From Anaeromicrobium sediminis (GTDB lineage: Bacteria; Bacillota; Clostridia; Peptostreptococcales; Thermotaleaceae), in contig NZ_NIBG01000001.1 of the NCBI RefSeq assembly GCF_002270055.1, positions 470,937-534,936 on the forward strand: DNA of 64,000 nt, in the 5' to 3' direction. The position numbers and the translations under genes are program-made. The notes beneath the pieces are model-generated. The model made no database searches, was not told the DNA's origin, and saw nothing but the letters and a program-made list of their open reading frames with translations. How positions within the stretch are numbered: position 1 is the first letter of the stretch; each line of letters starts with the position of its first letter. Shown piece after piece: positions 32,754-42,147 of this stretch.

Positions 32754-33284
32754 TTATGCAAATGCATCTTCACTGTCTACTACACTTCCTAGTGAACCAG
32801 ATCCATCATTATATACTTTTAATTCTAATGGTATAACAGTCTTATCTCCCTTTTGTAATCCCATGGAAACTTCACCTATTTGTCCTACTTTTTTAATAGT
32901 CCATCTTCTGTGTTTTCCACTAGGACCTTTTCCAGTAAATCTTACAGCAAATTTCTGTATATCTAATTTAGATTTAATATCAAGTGTTTTAGTTTTCTTT
33001 GTACCATCTTCCGTTATAACTTCACTAGGATCATAGTTTAAAGCTAGTGCAATATTATCTAATATTGACTCTACTAACTGTGTAGTTATTTTTATCCTTC
33101 TTTTAATTACAATTTCATCTATTGGATCTAACTCCTGATCTACTTCAACCTCATAAGTTTCTACTGATTGAGAGAATTGAACCCCTCCTTCTGTATATCC
33201 AACACTTTTCCATGTCGCTTCATCATCTCTTGAAATTTCTATAAGACTAGGGGCCCCAACTAATACATTCACTTTATCGCCCAT
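32754..33284 (-). CDS. phage major tail tube protein
   Basis: 176 aa, beta-rich. 'SRDDEATWKSVGYTEGGVQF' in part (WKSVGYTEGG) and the C-terminal 'VIPLELKVYNDGSG' fit tail tube proteins of Gram-positive siphophages. Its ribosome site AGGAGG is formed by the last two Arg codons of the upstream gene. Confidence 0.75.
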   Translation of the reverse strand: MGDKVNVLVGAPSLIEISRDDEATWKSVGYTEGGVQFSQSVETYEVEVDQELDPIDEIVIKRRIKITTQLVESILDNIALALNYDPSEVITEDGTKKTKTLDIKSKLDIQKFAVRFTGKGPSGKHRRWTIKKVGQIGEVSMGLQKGDKTVIPLELKVYNDGSGSLGSVVDSEDAFA

Positions 33285-33288
33285 GTTA

Positions 33289-33654
33289 TTACCTCCTTAT
33301 TACTCTAAAATTCATACTGTACTCATACCTATCTTTATCATCAAATCCTATAGGAATAATATCGCTAGTAGGTATAAGTGAGTACACATAAAAATTACCT
33401 AGATTCAAATTATCTAGGTTTCTTAGTTCTTCATATATTTTATTTGCTTTTTCTTCACTCTCTAGAGAGTTCTTATTCCTTACTATAATCTGTAGTCCAA
33501 TTTCTCTAATATGCTCTATATTCCCTCCAGCACTAGGTAAGACAACTACTACATCATTAGGTTTATCTGGCTTTTTAAAGCCTTTTATATCTTTATTAAA
33601 CTTTCCATAACCTTTAGTTTCTAATAGTTTCCCTATCTCTGCATAAATACTGAT
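33289..33654 (-). CDS. minor capsid/tail terminator protein, unusual start
   Basis: The open frame runs from a stop at 33667-33669 to TAA at 33289-33291 and encodes 'YAEIGKLLETKGYGKF', 'IREIGLQIIVRNK', 'YEYSMNFRVIRR', which fits the tail terminator/minor capsid family and the expected gene order. No ATG, GTG or TTG occurs in the first 80 codons. The best candidate is ATC at 33654, eight bases after GTAGGTG, or ATT at 33648. The last codons AGG AGG serve as ribosome site for the tail tube gene. Confidence 0.65.
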   Translation of the reverse strand: MSIYAEIGKLLETKGYGKFNKDIKGFKKPDKPNDVVVVLPSAGGNIEHIREIGLQIIVRNKNSLESEEKANKIYEELRNLDNLNLGNFYVYSLIPTSDIIPIGFDDKDRYEYSMNFRVIRR

Positions 33655-33658
33655 ACTA

Positions 33659-34087
33659 TCACCTACTCATTTTTCTTCTTACTACCTCTGCAATATTCTC
33701 TATAAAATCATTTTCATTAGCTTTTATAGAGTTCTCTAAATACTTTCTTCCGGGAGTAAACCCTTTATAACTAGGTTTGCCTATTGTAATGTCTCCAGGT
33801 TCATATGTATCTTCATGCATTCTAGCTGCATACTTAATAGCTACTCCTCCCACTTTTATGTCTGCTACTAAAACATTTCCATCGTCCTCGATCTCTGTCT
33901 TATTAATAGCGTCTTCTAGGTTCCCTTCATCTTTTGGAGCTAATGCCTTGGCTCCAGTTTCTACTTCTTGTACTTGGTCCTTGAACTCTTCCATTAGATC
34001 TTCTTTTAACTCACCAAAATGATTACTTAAAAATCTTCTTAGTTGTCTATCATCTAACTCAATTCCAGAACTAAACAAATCATTCAT
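33659..34087 (-). CDS. HK97 gp10-like head-tail connector
   Basis: 142 aa. 'VETGAKALAPKDEGNLEDAI' in part (ALAPKDEGNL) and 'YAARMHEDTY' are the hallmarks of the HK97 gp10 family of tail-completion proteins. ATG 34087 has AAGGTG eight bases upstream; the stop of the preceding gene overlaps it. Confidence 0.85.
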   Translation of the reverse strand: MNDLFSSGIELDDRQLRRFLSNHFGELKEDLMEEFKDQVQEVETGAKALAPKDEGNLEDAINKTEIEDDGNVLVADIKVGGVAIKYAARMHEDTYEPGDITIGKPSYKGFTPGRKYLENSIKANENDFIENIAEVVRRKMSR

Positions 34088-34383
34088 TAACAATACACCT
34101 TCTTAAAAACTATATTCCCCTCAATATCCTTTTTACTAGATTTAGCTATTACATCTAATTCATTTCCTTCATAAGTAACTATATCCTCTACTCCAATATC
34201 ACAATCACCAGGAACTTTTATCTCTAGGCTTACAATTACCTCTTCTCCAATCTTATCTTTAACCATGGTGAATTTTTCTTTAATTCTTGCTGGTGTTGTC
34301 ATTTCTTCTGAATAAGATTCATTTCCTCCAAAGTCTGTATCTGATTTCTTTTTATACTTTATCTTTTCATTAAACTCAACCAT
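34087..34383 (-). CDS. head closure/stopper-like protein, 98 aa
   Basis: Small beta-rich protein ('GDCDIGVEDIVTYEGNELDV' in part: EDIVTYEGNELDVIA) in the position of the head-tail stopper. It overlaps both neighbours by a base or so, showing tight translational coupling. Confidence 0.6.
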   Translation of the reverse strand: MVEFNEKIKYKKKSDTDFGGNESYSEEMTTPARIKEKFTMVKDKIGEEVIVSLEIKVPGDCDIGVEDIVTYEGNELDVIAKSSKKDIEGNIVFKKVYC

Positions 34384-34727
34384 TAAAGATCCATTACTTT
34401 CTTACCTTTTAATAGTTGTTTTACATAAGGTGATATGAGAATATTAGCATTGCTTTTATAACTCTCAGATGCATCATCTACACTTATAGATTTAACACCT
34501 TGAAGTTGCAGTTTAAATCTTTTACTATTTTCATTCTCTAGTAGATATAAAGCTTCTTCATATACAGCTTTGTCATAATTCTTATGCTGCTTTATTCCTT
34601 CTCCATACTCTCCTTTGATAATATCCTGTGATAAGTCTAGAGCAGACTGCTTTTTAGGTTCTTCGCATTCAATCCAAATACTATTAAATAGCCTATTATT
34701 TAAATACTCATTTGCCTTTTCTAGCAT
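34383..34727 (-). CDS. head-tail adaptor-like protein, 114 aa
   Basis: Helical N-terminus ('KANEYLNNRLFNSIW', 'YDKAVYEEALYLLENE') resembling gp6-type adaptors that count as the first connector below the portal. Placed by gene order after the capsid gene. Family match is by position and helicity. Confidence 0.6.
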   Translation of the reverse strand: MLEKANEYLNNRLFNSIWIECEEPKKQSALDLSQDIIKGEYGEGIKQHKNYDKAVYEEALYLLENENSKRFKLQLQGVKSISVDDASESYKSNANILISPYVKQLLKGKKVMDL

Positions 34728-34735
34728 AACTCCAT

Positions 34736-34936
34736 CTATTCCTCACTCTCGTTTTCTTCATCATTATCCCCTTCCGTATCGTCAGCTTTATTATTCTTTT
34801 TTGACTCTAATATCTCCGCTATAACACCTGCCTCTTCAAAATCTTTTAAATCACTTTTATTCACCGTAACTTTGTCTCCTATTTCATATCTTTCACCTTT
34901 ATATTTTATATTTGCTTGCACAATAACCTTTGGCAT
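34736..34936 (-). CDS. small SH3-like head protein, 66 aa
   Basis: 'VQANIKYKGERYEIGDKVTV' in part (YKGERYEIGD) is a small SH3-like beta domain frequently found after phage capsid genes; the tail is Asp/Glu-rich. GGAGGAATTATCA-type ribosome site precedes the start. Confidence 0.55.
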   Translation of the reverse strand: MPKVIVQANIKYKGERYEIGDKVTVNKSDLKDFEEAGVIAEILESKKNNKADDTEGDNDEENESEE

Positions 34937-34987
34937 TGATAATTCCTCCTTAAAATATTAAAGGACCTTTTAAAAAGGCCCTCTTAT

Positions 34988-36100
34988 CTATGCTACATTG
35001 GCAATAAATACACTATCTATTGATTCAAAACTTGGTAACATTACTGCTGATACTTTTGTAAATACATTCACTGGATCTACTTTCTTTTGAGTGGTTATAG
35101 CAACACCTGTATTTACTATTTGTACCTCTGCAGCATTTTGGCCACTCATTAGATCTGATTCTTCTGGAGTAGTACCATAATAGAAAGTACCTAAATTACC
35201 ATCAGGAATCAATGTAAATGTATTATCCGGGAAGAATTGAGTACTAACTCCAGCCTCAGTTTTATATTTTTTATTGTATCTAGCTATTTTCAAACCTAAT
35301 TTATTTTCTAGGTAGTCTTCTAATAACTTATCTGTCATGATTATGTTTTGGCCACCTATAGGATTCATATCTAGCCTTATCTTTTTATTAGCCTTTATGT
35401 AATTCCATGTTTTCTTAGTGCAGATAGCTCTAGAAGGTTTTTCTCCTGTGTCCTCCTCAATCTTATCTTGCCATGCTTCAATATCACTTACTGGATCTGA
35501 GTTTTCTGCGTCACTCCACGCATCAGTCCCTAATAGAGTTTCCTTATGTTCTATAGGAAACTTATAATCATACTCATAATTCACTTTGTTAGCTCTAATA
35601 GCTATTGTTCCATTAGCTAACAACTGCATAATCATTCTTTCACCTTGTACCTCAGCACCATCTATCAAACCTGTTACATCATCAAATATTTTCTTTGTGA
35701 TCATATCTATATAGGCTTGATTTCCACTAGCTAAAATTTTATTAAGTTCTTGTCTATCTTTCTCCTTGATGAGAGTTCCTTCTTTGAAGAATGGCATTTC
35801 TGTTTCTAGTTCATCAAAGCCAATTCTATCTCTTAAAGTAGTTTCAACGTCAAAGGCAGAAGGCTTAAGTGCTACTGGAAGTCCTTTAGATCCCTTAATC
35901 CATTTTAAATCTAGCCCTAACTGCTTATCAGCTGGGAATAATGTCATTCCCAAGTAAGGAATCTTATTAGAAGTATCCTCACTGTAGTATACTGCTATTT
36001 CTTTAGGTGTTACTATTTGATAAATGCTAAGTCCTTCACCAGCAAATAACTGTAAGTTAATATTAAATAACATTTTTTTCATACTTTCTAGTCTTTTCAT
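34988..36100 (-). CDS. major capsid protein
   Basis: 370 aa. The N-terminus 'FNINLQLFAGEG' is the LQLFA motif seen in capsid and scaffold proteins of many Gram-positive siphophages. The body ('DLKWIKGSKGLPVALK', 'TFTLIPDGNLGTFYYGTTPEE') fits major capsid proteins of the SPP1/HK97-fold class. The position after scaffold and decoration genes agrees. Start ATG 36100 follows AAAGGGTGAACATAT. Confidence 0.85.
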   Translation of the reverse strand: MKRLESMKKMLFNINLQLFAGEGLSIYQIVTPKEIAVYYSEDTSNKIPYLGMTLFPADKQLGLDLKWIKGSKGLPVALKPSAFDVETTLRDRIGFDELETEMPFFKEGTLIKEKDRQELNKILASGNQAYIDMITKKIFDDVTGLIDGAEVQGERMIMQLLANGTIAIRANKVNYEYDYKFPIEHKETLLGTDAWSDAENSDPVSDIEAWQDKIEEDTGEKPSRAICTKKTWNYIKANKKIRLDMNPIGGQNIIMTDKLLEDYLENKLGLKIARYNKKYKTEAGVSTQFFPDNTFTLIPDGNLGTFYYGTTPEESDLMSGQNAAEVQIVNTGVAITTQKKVDPVNVFTKVSAVMLPSFESIDSVFIANVA

Positions 36101-36115
36101 ATATGTTCACCCTTT

Positions 36116-36496
36116 CTATTTCATAAATAAAACCCTGCCTAGTAATGCTGTTTTAGCATCCTCGCAAGGTTGTTCTGGAATCTTATTTAAATCAATATTG
36201 CCTTTTATAAGCATGGATCCAGATGCAGGTCCATAAGTAACATTTACGTCATATAACAAAACACCCTCAGCATCACTACCTGTGCTACTTTGGGTGTTTT
36301 TCTTAACTACTGGCTCATTTTCATTTAACAATGTGGGTTTTGTGCTTCCACCTATTATGGTTCCAGCCTTAACGATTTTGTTTCCATTGGAATCTGCTGT
36401 TATTCCAGTATCATCTACCATAACTGGGATACCTTCAAAATTCTTTGTCTTTAATATCTCTTTTACTCCCCCATAGGACTTCTTAATAAATTTCAT
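36116..36496 (-). CDS. head decoration/fibre-like protein, 126 aa
   Basis: 'AEGVLLYDVNVTYGPASGSM' (quoted at limit) and 'GKIIGG'-like glycine segments suggest a head decoration protein of phage lambda-D/Hoc-like role. It lies between scaffold and capsid genes, the common place for this product. Confidence 0.65.
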   Translation of the reverse strand: MKFIKKSYGGVKEILKTKNFEGIPVMVDDTGITADSNGNKIVKAGTIIGGSTKPTLLNENEPVVKKNTQSSTGSDAEGVLLYDVNVTYGPASGSMLIKGNIDLNKIPEQPCEDAKTALLGRVLFMK

Positions 36497-36509
36497 CTAT
36501 TTTCCCTCC

Positions 36510-37193
36510 TTAAAAATAATGATTTTGGCCTTTAGTTTGATTTTCATTAACAGTTTTTCTTTTAGCTGCTAATCTTTCTCCTATGCTCTTACTAGTATTG
36601 TTATTTGTTCCTGGATTGTTACCTCCTCCATTTCCTACATTAGAATTAATTTGACCTATTAAGAAAGGATAATCCTCTATTACTTTTTTAATTACATCTT
36701 CAATCCCTTCTACTGCTCCATCTTCTTTTACTTCTATTTCTGATAAGTCAGCTAGTTTTAGAGCTGCATCTATTTGCTTTACATCTAGCCCTTCTCCTAT
36801 GGCCTTTACTTTAAACTCTGCCGTAATTAATGTAGTTTTTGCTTTCTCAGCTACAGCATCTTTTTCTTTGGTTATATTGTTCAATTGTTCCTGAAGTTTT
36901 TCAAGATCAGTTTTATTCTTTTCATCATCTGCTTTCTTAGCTTCAATAATTGATTTTAATGCTTCTGTATTTTCTATCCCTAATTCTTTTAGCAATTCAT
37001 CTGTAGCAAATTTCTTGACTTTACCTTTTTCTTTTTTTAACATTTTGTCTAACTCTTCTTGAGTATAGGTTTTATTATCTCCTACTGGTTCATTTCCTCC
37101 GTTATTACCTGGTTCTTTGCCGTCTCCTCCACTTGGTTCATTTCCTTCATCAGCAAAGAGTTGGAGATTAATATCAAATAATCTTTTTTTCAT
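36510..37193 (-). CDS. phage scaffolding protein (GP20-like)
   Basis: 227 aa from ATG 37193, which has GGAGGAAATAAGA upstream. Begins 'FDINLQLFADEG', the same LQLFA opening as the capsid protein. A Gly/Asn/Pro linker, then 'YTQEELDKMLKKEKGK' and a long coiled coil, ending in 'GERLAAKRK', typical of scaffold proteins that shape the prohead. Confidence 0.85.
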   Translation of the reverse strand: MKKRLFDINLQLFADEGNEPSGGDGKEPGNNGGNEPVGDNKTYTQEELDKMLKKEKGKVKKFATDELLKELGIENTEALKSIIEAKKADDEKNKTDLEKLQEQLNNITKEKDAVAEKAKTTLITAEFKVKAIGEGLDVKQIDAALKLADLSEIEVKEDGAVEGIEDVIKKVIEDYPFLIGQINSNVGNGGGNNPGTNNNTSKSIGERLAAKRKTVNENQTKGQNHYF

Positions 37194-37240
37194 TCTTATT
37201 TCCTCCATCTTATAAATATTCACCTAATTATGTGCATAAA

Positions 37241-37268
37241 AAAGAGCCTCTTATCAGGCTCCTTTTTT
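37241..37268 (-). terminator. terminator of the 343-aa membrane protein gene
   Basis: GGAGCCTGATAAGAGGCTC with T-run on the minus strand. It ends the cargo transcript inside the late operon. Confidence 0.7.
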
Positions 37269-38285
37269 AACTTTATTGTTCTCATCCTCTATTTTTGTTA
37301 TATGAATATCTCTTATATCGAATTTTATATATGGTTCTGTATTCTCATTTATTAGTAACCAGCTCTTAATGAGATTTTTTATCTTATGCCTGGTTTCGCA
37401 GAGATCTGTCCAGATACTATGATCTGTATGTGTAATTTCCATTTCTTTGTTGCTATTACCCTGTGGTTTTTTTCTAAATACAAATTCATGTCTAATTGGC
37501 TGTAGTCGTACATCCTCTTTATACAAAAATTCAATTGTTGCATCTACATTTTCATCAATATAGTCCTCTGATTCCATTTCTATTATTGCATATTTTTTGC
37601 CTACATAATAGGTGTCATATGTATATACAATAACATATATGCTATTTTCAGAATTTTTCTTTTTCACGCAATAAAATTTAGGCCTAATCTTAATAGATAA
37701 TATATATGACCATAGTAAAGAAATAGCAATAAATCCTATGATAGAGACTTCAAATTTTCTCGACATTATTTCTTTATACAGTTTATCATCATAAAACAAA
37801 GTAATTCCTTTCATAGTTATCAATATTATACCTACACTTATAATGCTCACAGGTACAATGAAGGTATATCTATGTATAAACATTCTAATTGGCCCTATAT
37901 CGCCACTATACAAATAGCTTCTGTAGTAGGCACTTGAATAACGTAATCCTATAAATGAAATAATAATTATTTCACTCCCAATTATCATAGTCATTATAGA
38001 TAATGATTTATATTGGCCTATCTCTAAAAACATAATTAACAATATTAATGCAATAAACATGTAACTAGAATATATAAACATACTATTTTTCCCTATATTC
38101 TTTTCATCATAGTCAGAATCAAATTCTTCCTTGCAAATAGCATGTATTGTTTTATTTACTACTATGGCAATAATTGCAATCACAGATAAAGTATAAAAAA
38201 CAATTTGAATTTTATTATTCATGTTAGCAACAGGATCTATCTCTGATTGTACATAGTCTATTTGAAAAAAATTTAACACCTGCAT
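37254..38285 (-). CDS. multi-helix membrane protein inserted in the head operon (moron)
   Basis: 343 aa. About six hydrophobic helices in the first 200 residues (for example IQIVFYTLSVIAIIAIVV, MFIALILLIMFLEI, FIVPVSIISVGIILIT), then a soluble C-terminal domain of ~140 residues. Not recognised. It sits between the minor head protein and scaffold genes, has its own terminator (37241-37268) and a perfect palindrome in front (38301-38335), so it is separately controlled. Superinfection exclusion is a reasonable hypothesis. Confidence 0.7.
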   Translation of the reverse strand: MQVLNFFQIDYVQSEIDPVANMNNKIQIVFYTLSVIAIIAIVVNKTIHAICKEEFDSDYDEKNIGKNSMFIYSSYMFIALILLIMFLEIGQYKSLSIMTMIIGSEIIIISFIGLRYSSAYYRSYLYSGDIGPIRMFIHRYTFIVPVSIISVGIILITMKGITLFYDDKLYKEIMSRKFEVSIIGFIAISLLWSYILSIKIRPKFYCVKKKNSENSIYVIVYTYDTYYVGKKYAIIEMESEDYIDENVDATIEFLYKEDVRLQPIRHEFVFRKKPQGNSNKEMEITHTDHSIWTDLCETRHKIKNLIKSWLLINENTEPYIKFDIRDIHITKIEDENNKVKKGA

Positions 38286-38300
38286 CCCTCCATCCCACGT

Positions 38301-38335
38301 ATAGTTTACATATTATTACATAATTTGTAAACTAT
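38301..38335. promoter_or_regulatory. perfect 10-bp inverted repeat before the moron gene
   Basis: ATAGTTTACA (38301-38310) and TGTAAACTAT (38326-38335) are exact reverse complements 15 bp apart, just upstream of the 343-aa gene. Probably an operator; on the minus strand TTTACA may be a -35. Confidence 0.6.
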
Positions 38336-38365
38336 ATATTGGAGGATTCATTTATTTATGGATTT

Positions 38366-39412
38366 TTATCTTCCGGCTTCTTTATATTTCTTTTTCAAAT
38401 TAGACCAATTCTTAGATTTCTTTACCTGAATAAATCCACTTAAAGACTTTGGAGCATTTTTCCCTAACCTAGCCTTATATCTTTCATACTGTAGCTTATT
38501 TTGTCTCTTCTTTACTTTCTTTTGCTGCATACCCTGGTACTTTTCCTTTTGTGCATCAGTTCTATAATCAGTACTACTGTTAGATTTCTTTCTTAGTTCT
38601 TCTACATCTCCATCATAGTACTTCTCTTGGAATATAGACACTGTATGCCTGCAGTTAGGATGAGTATGCTTTATTATGTGGTTATCCCATTTAGGGTAAT
38701 TAGCATTGTTTCCACTAATAGAGAATACTCTGCCTTCTACCTTGGCGCACTTCTCACATGTAACTCCATGCTCTGATACCTTAAGTAAATCATAACCTTC
38801 TTGAATAGCTCTGTTTTCTATTCCTCTTGTATTAGCTTCTCTCAAAGTACTTCTCATGTTCATTTCTGCATAGGAATCTAATCTCCAGTTTCTACCTAAC
38901 TTATCTTTAAAAACTATAAAACCTTCTTGAGTTAATCTTTCTACCACATTCTTAGATATGTCTTTTCTAGTAGATCCCTTTAACATACCTTTTAAAGCTT
39001 GTTTCTTTGTTATCTCTGCAAACTTATCCTTTGCCATTCTTCCTACTTGAATATTTAAGTTTGCTATAGCCATAGACAAATTTTGTTGGAGAGCTGTAGT
39101 TAAAGCATCTATAGATTCCATATGGAGGCCTGTAAAAGTTTTGTCTGTGATCTTTGCCTTAAATTCTCCAGTATCTATAAAACTTAGGTCCATTCCTTCT
39201 AAGTCAAATCCTTTTAAATATTCTGCCTCAACTGCAGCTGCGGAAAAATCATCATAGAACTTCCCTAGCTCTACTGTTATAATCTGCATTTGTCTGTATA
39301 TCCGCTTAGCCTTGTTCATGTTACCTCCACTGGCTAAAGCATTCATTTTCTCATAGAGTTCAACCAATGCCTCTTGAGTAGTTTCCGTTAATATCTTTAA
39401 AGCTTCATCCAT
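38366..39412 (-). CDS. minor head protein, SPP1 gp7-like
   Basis: 348 aa. The C-terminal region has 'CEKCAKVEGRVFSISG' and 'HPNCRHTVSIFQE', the Cys/His signature of the SPP1 gp7/Mu gpF family needed for DNA packaging and ejection. Start overlaps the portal stop as TAATG. Confidence 0.9.
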   Translation of the reverse strand: MDEALKILTETTQEALVELYEKMNALASGGNMNKAKRIYRQMQIITVELGKFYDDFSAAAVEAEYLKGFDLEGMDLSFIDTGEFKAKITDKTFTGLHMESIDALTTALQQNLSMAIANLNIQVGRMAKDKFAEITKKQALKGMLKGSTRKDISKNVVERLTQEGFIVFKDKLGRNWRLDSYAEMNMRSTLREANTRGIENRAIQEGYDLLKVSEHGVTCEKCAKVEGRVFSISGNNANYPKWDNHIIKHTHPNCRHTVSIFQEKYYDGDVEELRKKSNSSTDYRTDAQKEKYQGMQQKKVKKRQNKLQYERYKARLGKNAPKSLSGFIQVKKSKNWSNLKKKYKEAGR

Positions 39413-40845
39413 TATTCATCCGCTCCACCACGTTGACTATTTAAAGCTACCTGTGCATTTTTAAATTCATCCTGCTGCTCTGATTGTATTTCCTTATATT
39501 CTTCTTCAGCCTTATCCTTAGTCACTTTATCAGTTCTCATAATAGATGATTTAACCGATGTATTTCCACTTTGAAGCCTTAATTGCTCTATCTCAGCCTG
39601 TTCCTTATCATCCTTAGAGAATCCTTTTTCCCATTTAATTTCTATATCTTTTAACTTTATATCTTTTCCTTCAATGGCTAAAGCATTTCTAACTATTCTT
39701 TTAAGGGCTCCTCTCCAATAGGTCATGAATCTATCTGTATTACAATCGGCCCTAAAAGATTTAAGTTGTATAGCTCTACCTGATATACTTCCATCTGAAT
39801 CAATTCCATATAGACTAGGACTAAGGGGAGTTACTATATAAAGTATTTTAAATAATACCTCAGTTATATATCTTATATTACCTTCTACTTCTGCAGGCCA
39901 TGTATGATAATTTACTTCTGGATCATCTTCATCTCTTTGAATATATTTGCCTATAACTTTATTAGGATTTCCTCTATCATCAGTGCCTAAGTCTGGTCCA
40001 CTCATAGTAGGATCCGAATACTTATCAAATAGCCTGGAGAGTTGACTAATTCTATTATTTATTTCATCATATAACGGCAGTAACCCATCGTGTATAGAAC
40101 GTCCAAAGTAATCACCATTACAACGCCACAAAGGAATATGTACTAATAAGCTATGCTCTATATTTACTATTTCTTTGTCCTTAGATAATCCTAAGAACTC
40201 ACTTACACTAACTTCTTTACCTAATTTACTTCCATTATCCTTAAATACTTGATATGAAATGTTTAGCTTATTATCTACCATTTGATAACTCTCTACATAT
40301 CTGTATTTCTTACCATCTCTTTTAAATATCCAGGATACAAACTCTCTACTAAGATTTCTCTTGTCTCCTTCCTGATGTTCTACAAAATAAAAATCAGGCT
40401 GGATTGAATCTAATCTTAGCCTGTTATCTTGTTTATATATTTTAAAAATAATGCTCCCTTTATTTGCTTGATCTATTGAAGTTTCTAATATTTGAGTATG
40501 TATTTCATTATCTTCTAGGAAGTTGTCTATATCCTCTTGTATCTTATCATTCTTCACATCTAAAATAGGAGGCCTACGACTAAGTAAGTCAGATACTAGT
40601 AAGGAAACTTCCTTAGGTATATTAGCTTGAATGTATATATGCTCCAATGAATTTACCCAAGTTTTCTTACGCTCTCCTGATATATGAGGAAGATCATGTA
40701 TTTTTTTAGTTAGTACCTTGTAGATTTCATTATTGAATATATCTAGTTGCTCCTCATATTTCTCTAGCCTATCCTTATCTTTATCGTATAAAGGAAACTT
40801 ATCTCCTTCTTTTAATACTCTTAATTCTCTTGTATTAATTAGCAT
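39412..40845 (-). CDS. portal protein, SPP1 gp6-like
   Basis: 477 aa from ATG 40845 with GTAGGTGATAGAA upstream. 'LPHISGERKKTWVNSLEHIY' in part (GERKKTWVNS), 'LVHIPLWRCNGDYFGRS' and 'ITPLSPSLYGID'-like stretch match SPP1-type portals, the dodecameric ring through which DNA enters. The gene order terminase-portal-minor head fits. Confidence 0.9.
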   Translation of the reverse strand: MLINTRELRVLKEGDKFPLYDKDKDRLEKYEEQLDIFNNEIYKVLTKKIHDLPHISGERKKTWVNSLEHIYIQANIPKEVSLLVSDLLSRRPPILDVKNDKIQEDIDNFLEDNEIHTQILETSIDQANKGSIIFKIYKQDNRLRLDSIQPDFYFVEHQEGDKRNLSREFVSWIFKRDGKKYRYVESYQMVDNKLNISYQVFKDNGSKLGKEVSVSEFLGLSKDKEIVNIEHSLLVHIPLWRCNGDYFGRSIHDGLLPLYDEINNRISQLSRLFDKYSDPTMSGPDLGTDDRGNPNKVIGKYIQRDEDDPEVNYHTWPAEVEGNIRYITEVLFKILYIVTPLSPSLYGIDSDGSISGRAIQLKSFRADCNTDRFMTYWRGALKRIVRNALAIEGKDIKLKDIEIKWEKGFSKDDKEQAEIEQLRLQSGNTSVKSSIMRTDKVTKDKAEEEYKEIQSEQQDEFKNAQVALNSQRGGADE

Positions 40846-40854
40846 TTCTATCAC

Positions 40855-42147
40855 CTACATTCCCGATGGCTTATTTGTCACTCTTACTTTAATTCCATTA
40901 AATAAGATTGTATTAACAAAATACCTTACTGCATCCATTGAATGGTCCATAGTTTTTACTGGCTTATCTTCTCCTCTTTCAGCTGCTTTATCATCCCATA
41001 CATAGGAAAAGAACTCCCTAAAAGTGTTAGTGCATTTATCATTAAATAAAATCATCACTTCACTTAAAGCAGTTCCTACATTTCTGATTCCCTCAAGTAC
41101 ATCATTCTTAGCTTTTTTAATCGTGAATTTTCCCTTTTGTTTTATCAGAGTTATAAAACTTGCTGCAGATGGATCTATTATTATGGATTTTATTTTTCTA
41201 TCTCCTACAAAGTCTATTAAGTCCTTGTAATACTGAGTGTCTGTCTTTTGCTTAGCCTGTTCTTTACCAGAATAATAATATTCATCTACTAAATACCATT
41301 TGCCTTTATATAATCCCCACAATAAAAAAACTGTGGCATTATGGGTTCCATAGTCACAGCTTACATAATACTTACTATATTCTCTTTTCTTTGTCTTTAC
41401 CTTATGCTTATCTTCATCAAACATATCATATATAATTCCCTCTGCCATTACCCATAAGCCTAATATATAGCGCTTATAAAATACTCCTGAGTACATATTT
41501 CGATACCTTTGTTTGATTCTTTCACTTAATGAAAGATTATCATCCATAGTAAAGTGTAAATATATGATATTCTTTTCTTTGGCCTTATCTAACCAATTAA
41601 CTTTAAACCAATGATACGGTCCTGAAGGGTTACAGTTGAACCAATATTTAGAACCATCTACAGAACAACGTCCAGTAGCCTGACTTACAAAACTCTCTGG
41701 CATAAGAGCTACTTCATCAAAGAATACTCCGGCTAAAGTTATACCTTGGATTAAATCCTGGGAACCCTCATCTTTTCCACCAAAGATATAAAAATAATTG
41801 CTCTTTCCATTACGTGTTATTACTACTAAGTTATCAGCTCTATGATCTTTTAACTTATATCCTCTAGCCCTTAGCATTAATTTGAGCCAGAACAAAACGT
41901 TTCTTCTAAAAGATCCTATTGTTTTACCACACATTCCAAAGTTCTGCTGGTCAAAAGTTTCCATGGCCCATAAAACAAATGACAATGACATTCCTATAGT
42001 CTTACCACTTCTTATAGCTCCATCAGCTATAATACCATCTTTATCTTTTACTGGAGAATTAGGTAACCACCAAGTTAGTATTTTCTTTTGCTTCTTCGAG
42101 AATGGTCTGAATTTAAATGCAGCCTTCTTAATCTTCTGTAACATCAT
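40855..42147 (-). CDS. terminase large subunit (PBSX family)
   Basis: 430 aa. Walker A 'GAIRSGKT' (43-50), Walker B 'GVFFDEVALMP' (about 138), and nuclease-domain 'SCDYGTHNATVFLLWG' with the metal Asp, plus 'IIIDPSAASFI' and 'DHSMDAVRYF' near the end. It drives and cuts DNA during packaging. It overlaps the small subunit gene by 20 bp. Confidence 0.95.
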   Translation of the reverse strand: MMLQKIKKAAFKFRPFSKKQKKILTWWLPNSPVKDKDGIIADGAIRSGKTIGMSLSFVLWAMETFDQQNFGMCGKTIGSFRRNVLFWLKLMLRARGYKLKDHRADNLVVITRNGKSNYFYIFGGKDEGSQDLIQGITLAGVFFDEVALMPESFVSQATGRCSVDGSKYWFNCNPSGPYHWFKVNWLDKAKEKNIIYLHFTMDDNLSLSERIKQRYRNMYSGVFYKRYILGLWVMAEGIIYDMFDEDKHKVKTKKREYSKYYVSCDYGTHNATVFLLWGLYKGKWYLVDEYYYSGKEQAKQKTDTQYYKDLIDFVGDRKIKSIIIDPSAASFITLIKQKGKFTIKKAKNDVLEGIRNVGTALSEVMILFNDKCTNTFREFFSYVWDDKAAERGEDKPVKTMDHSMDAVRYFVNTILFNGIKVRVTNKPSGM

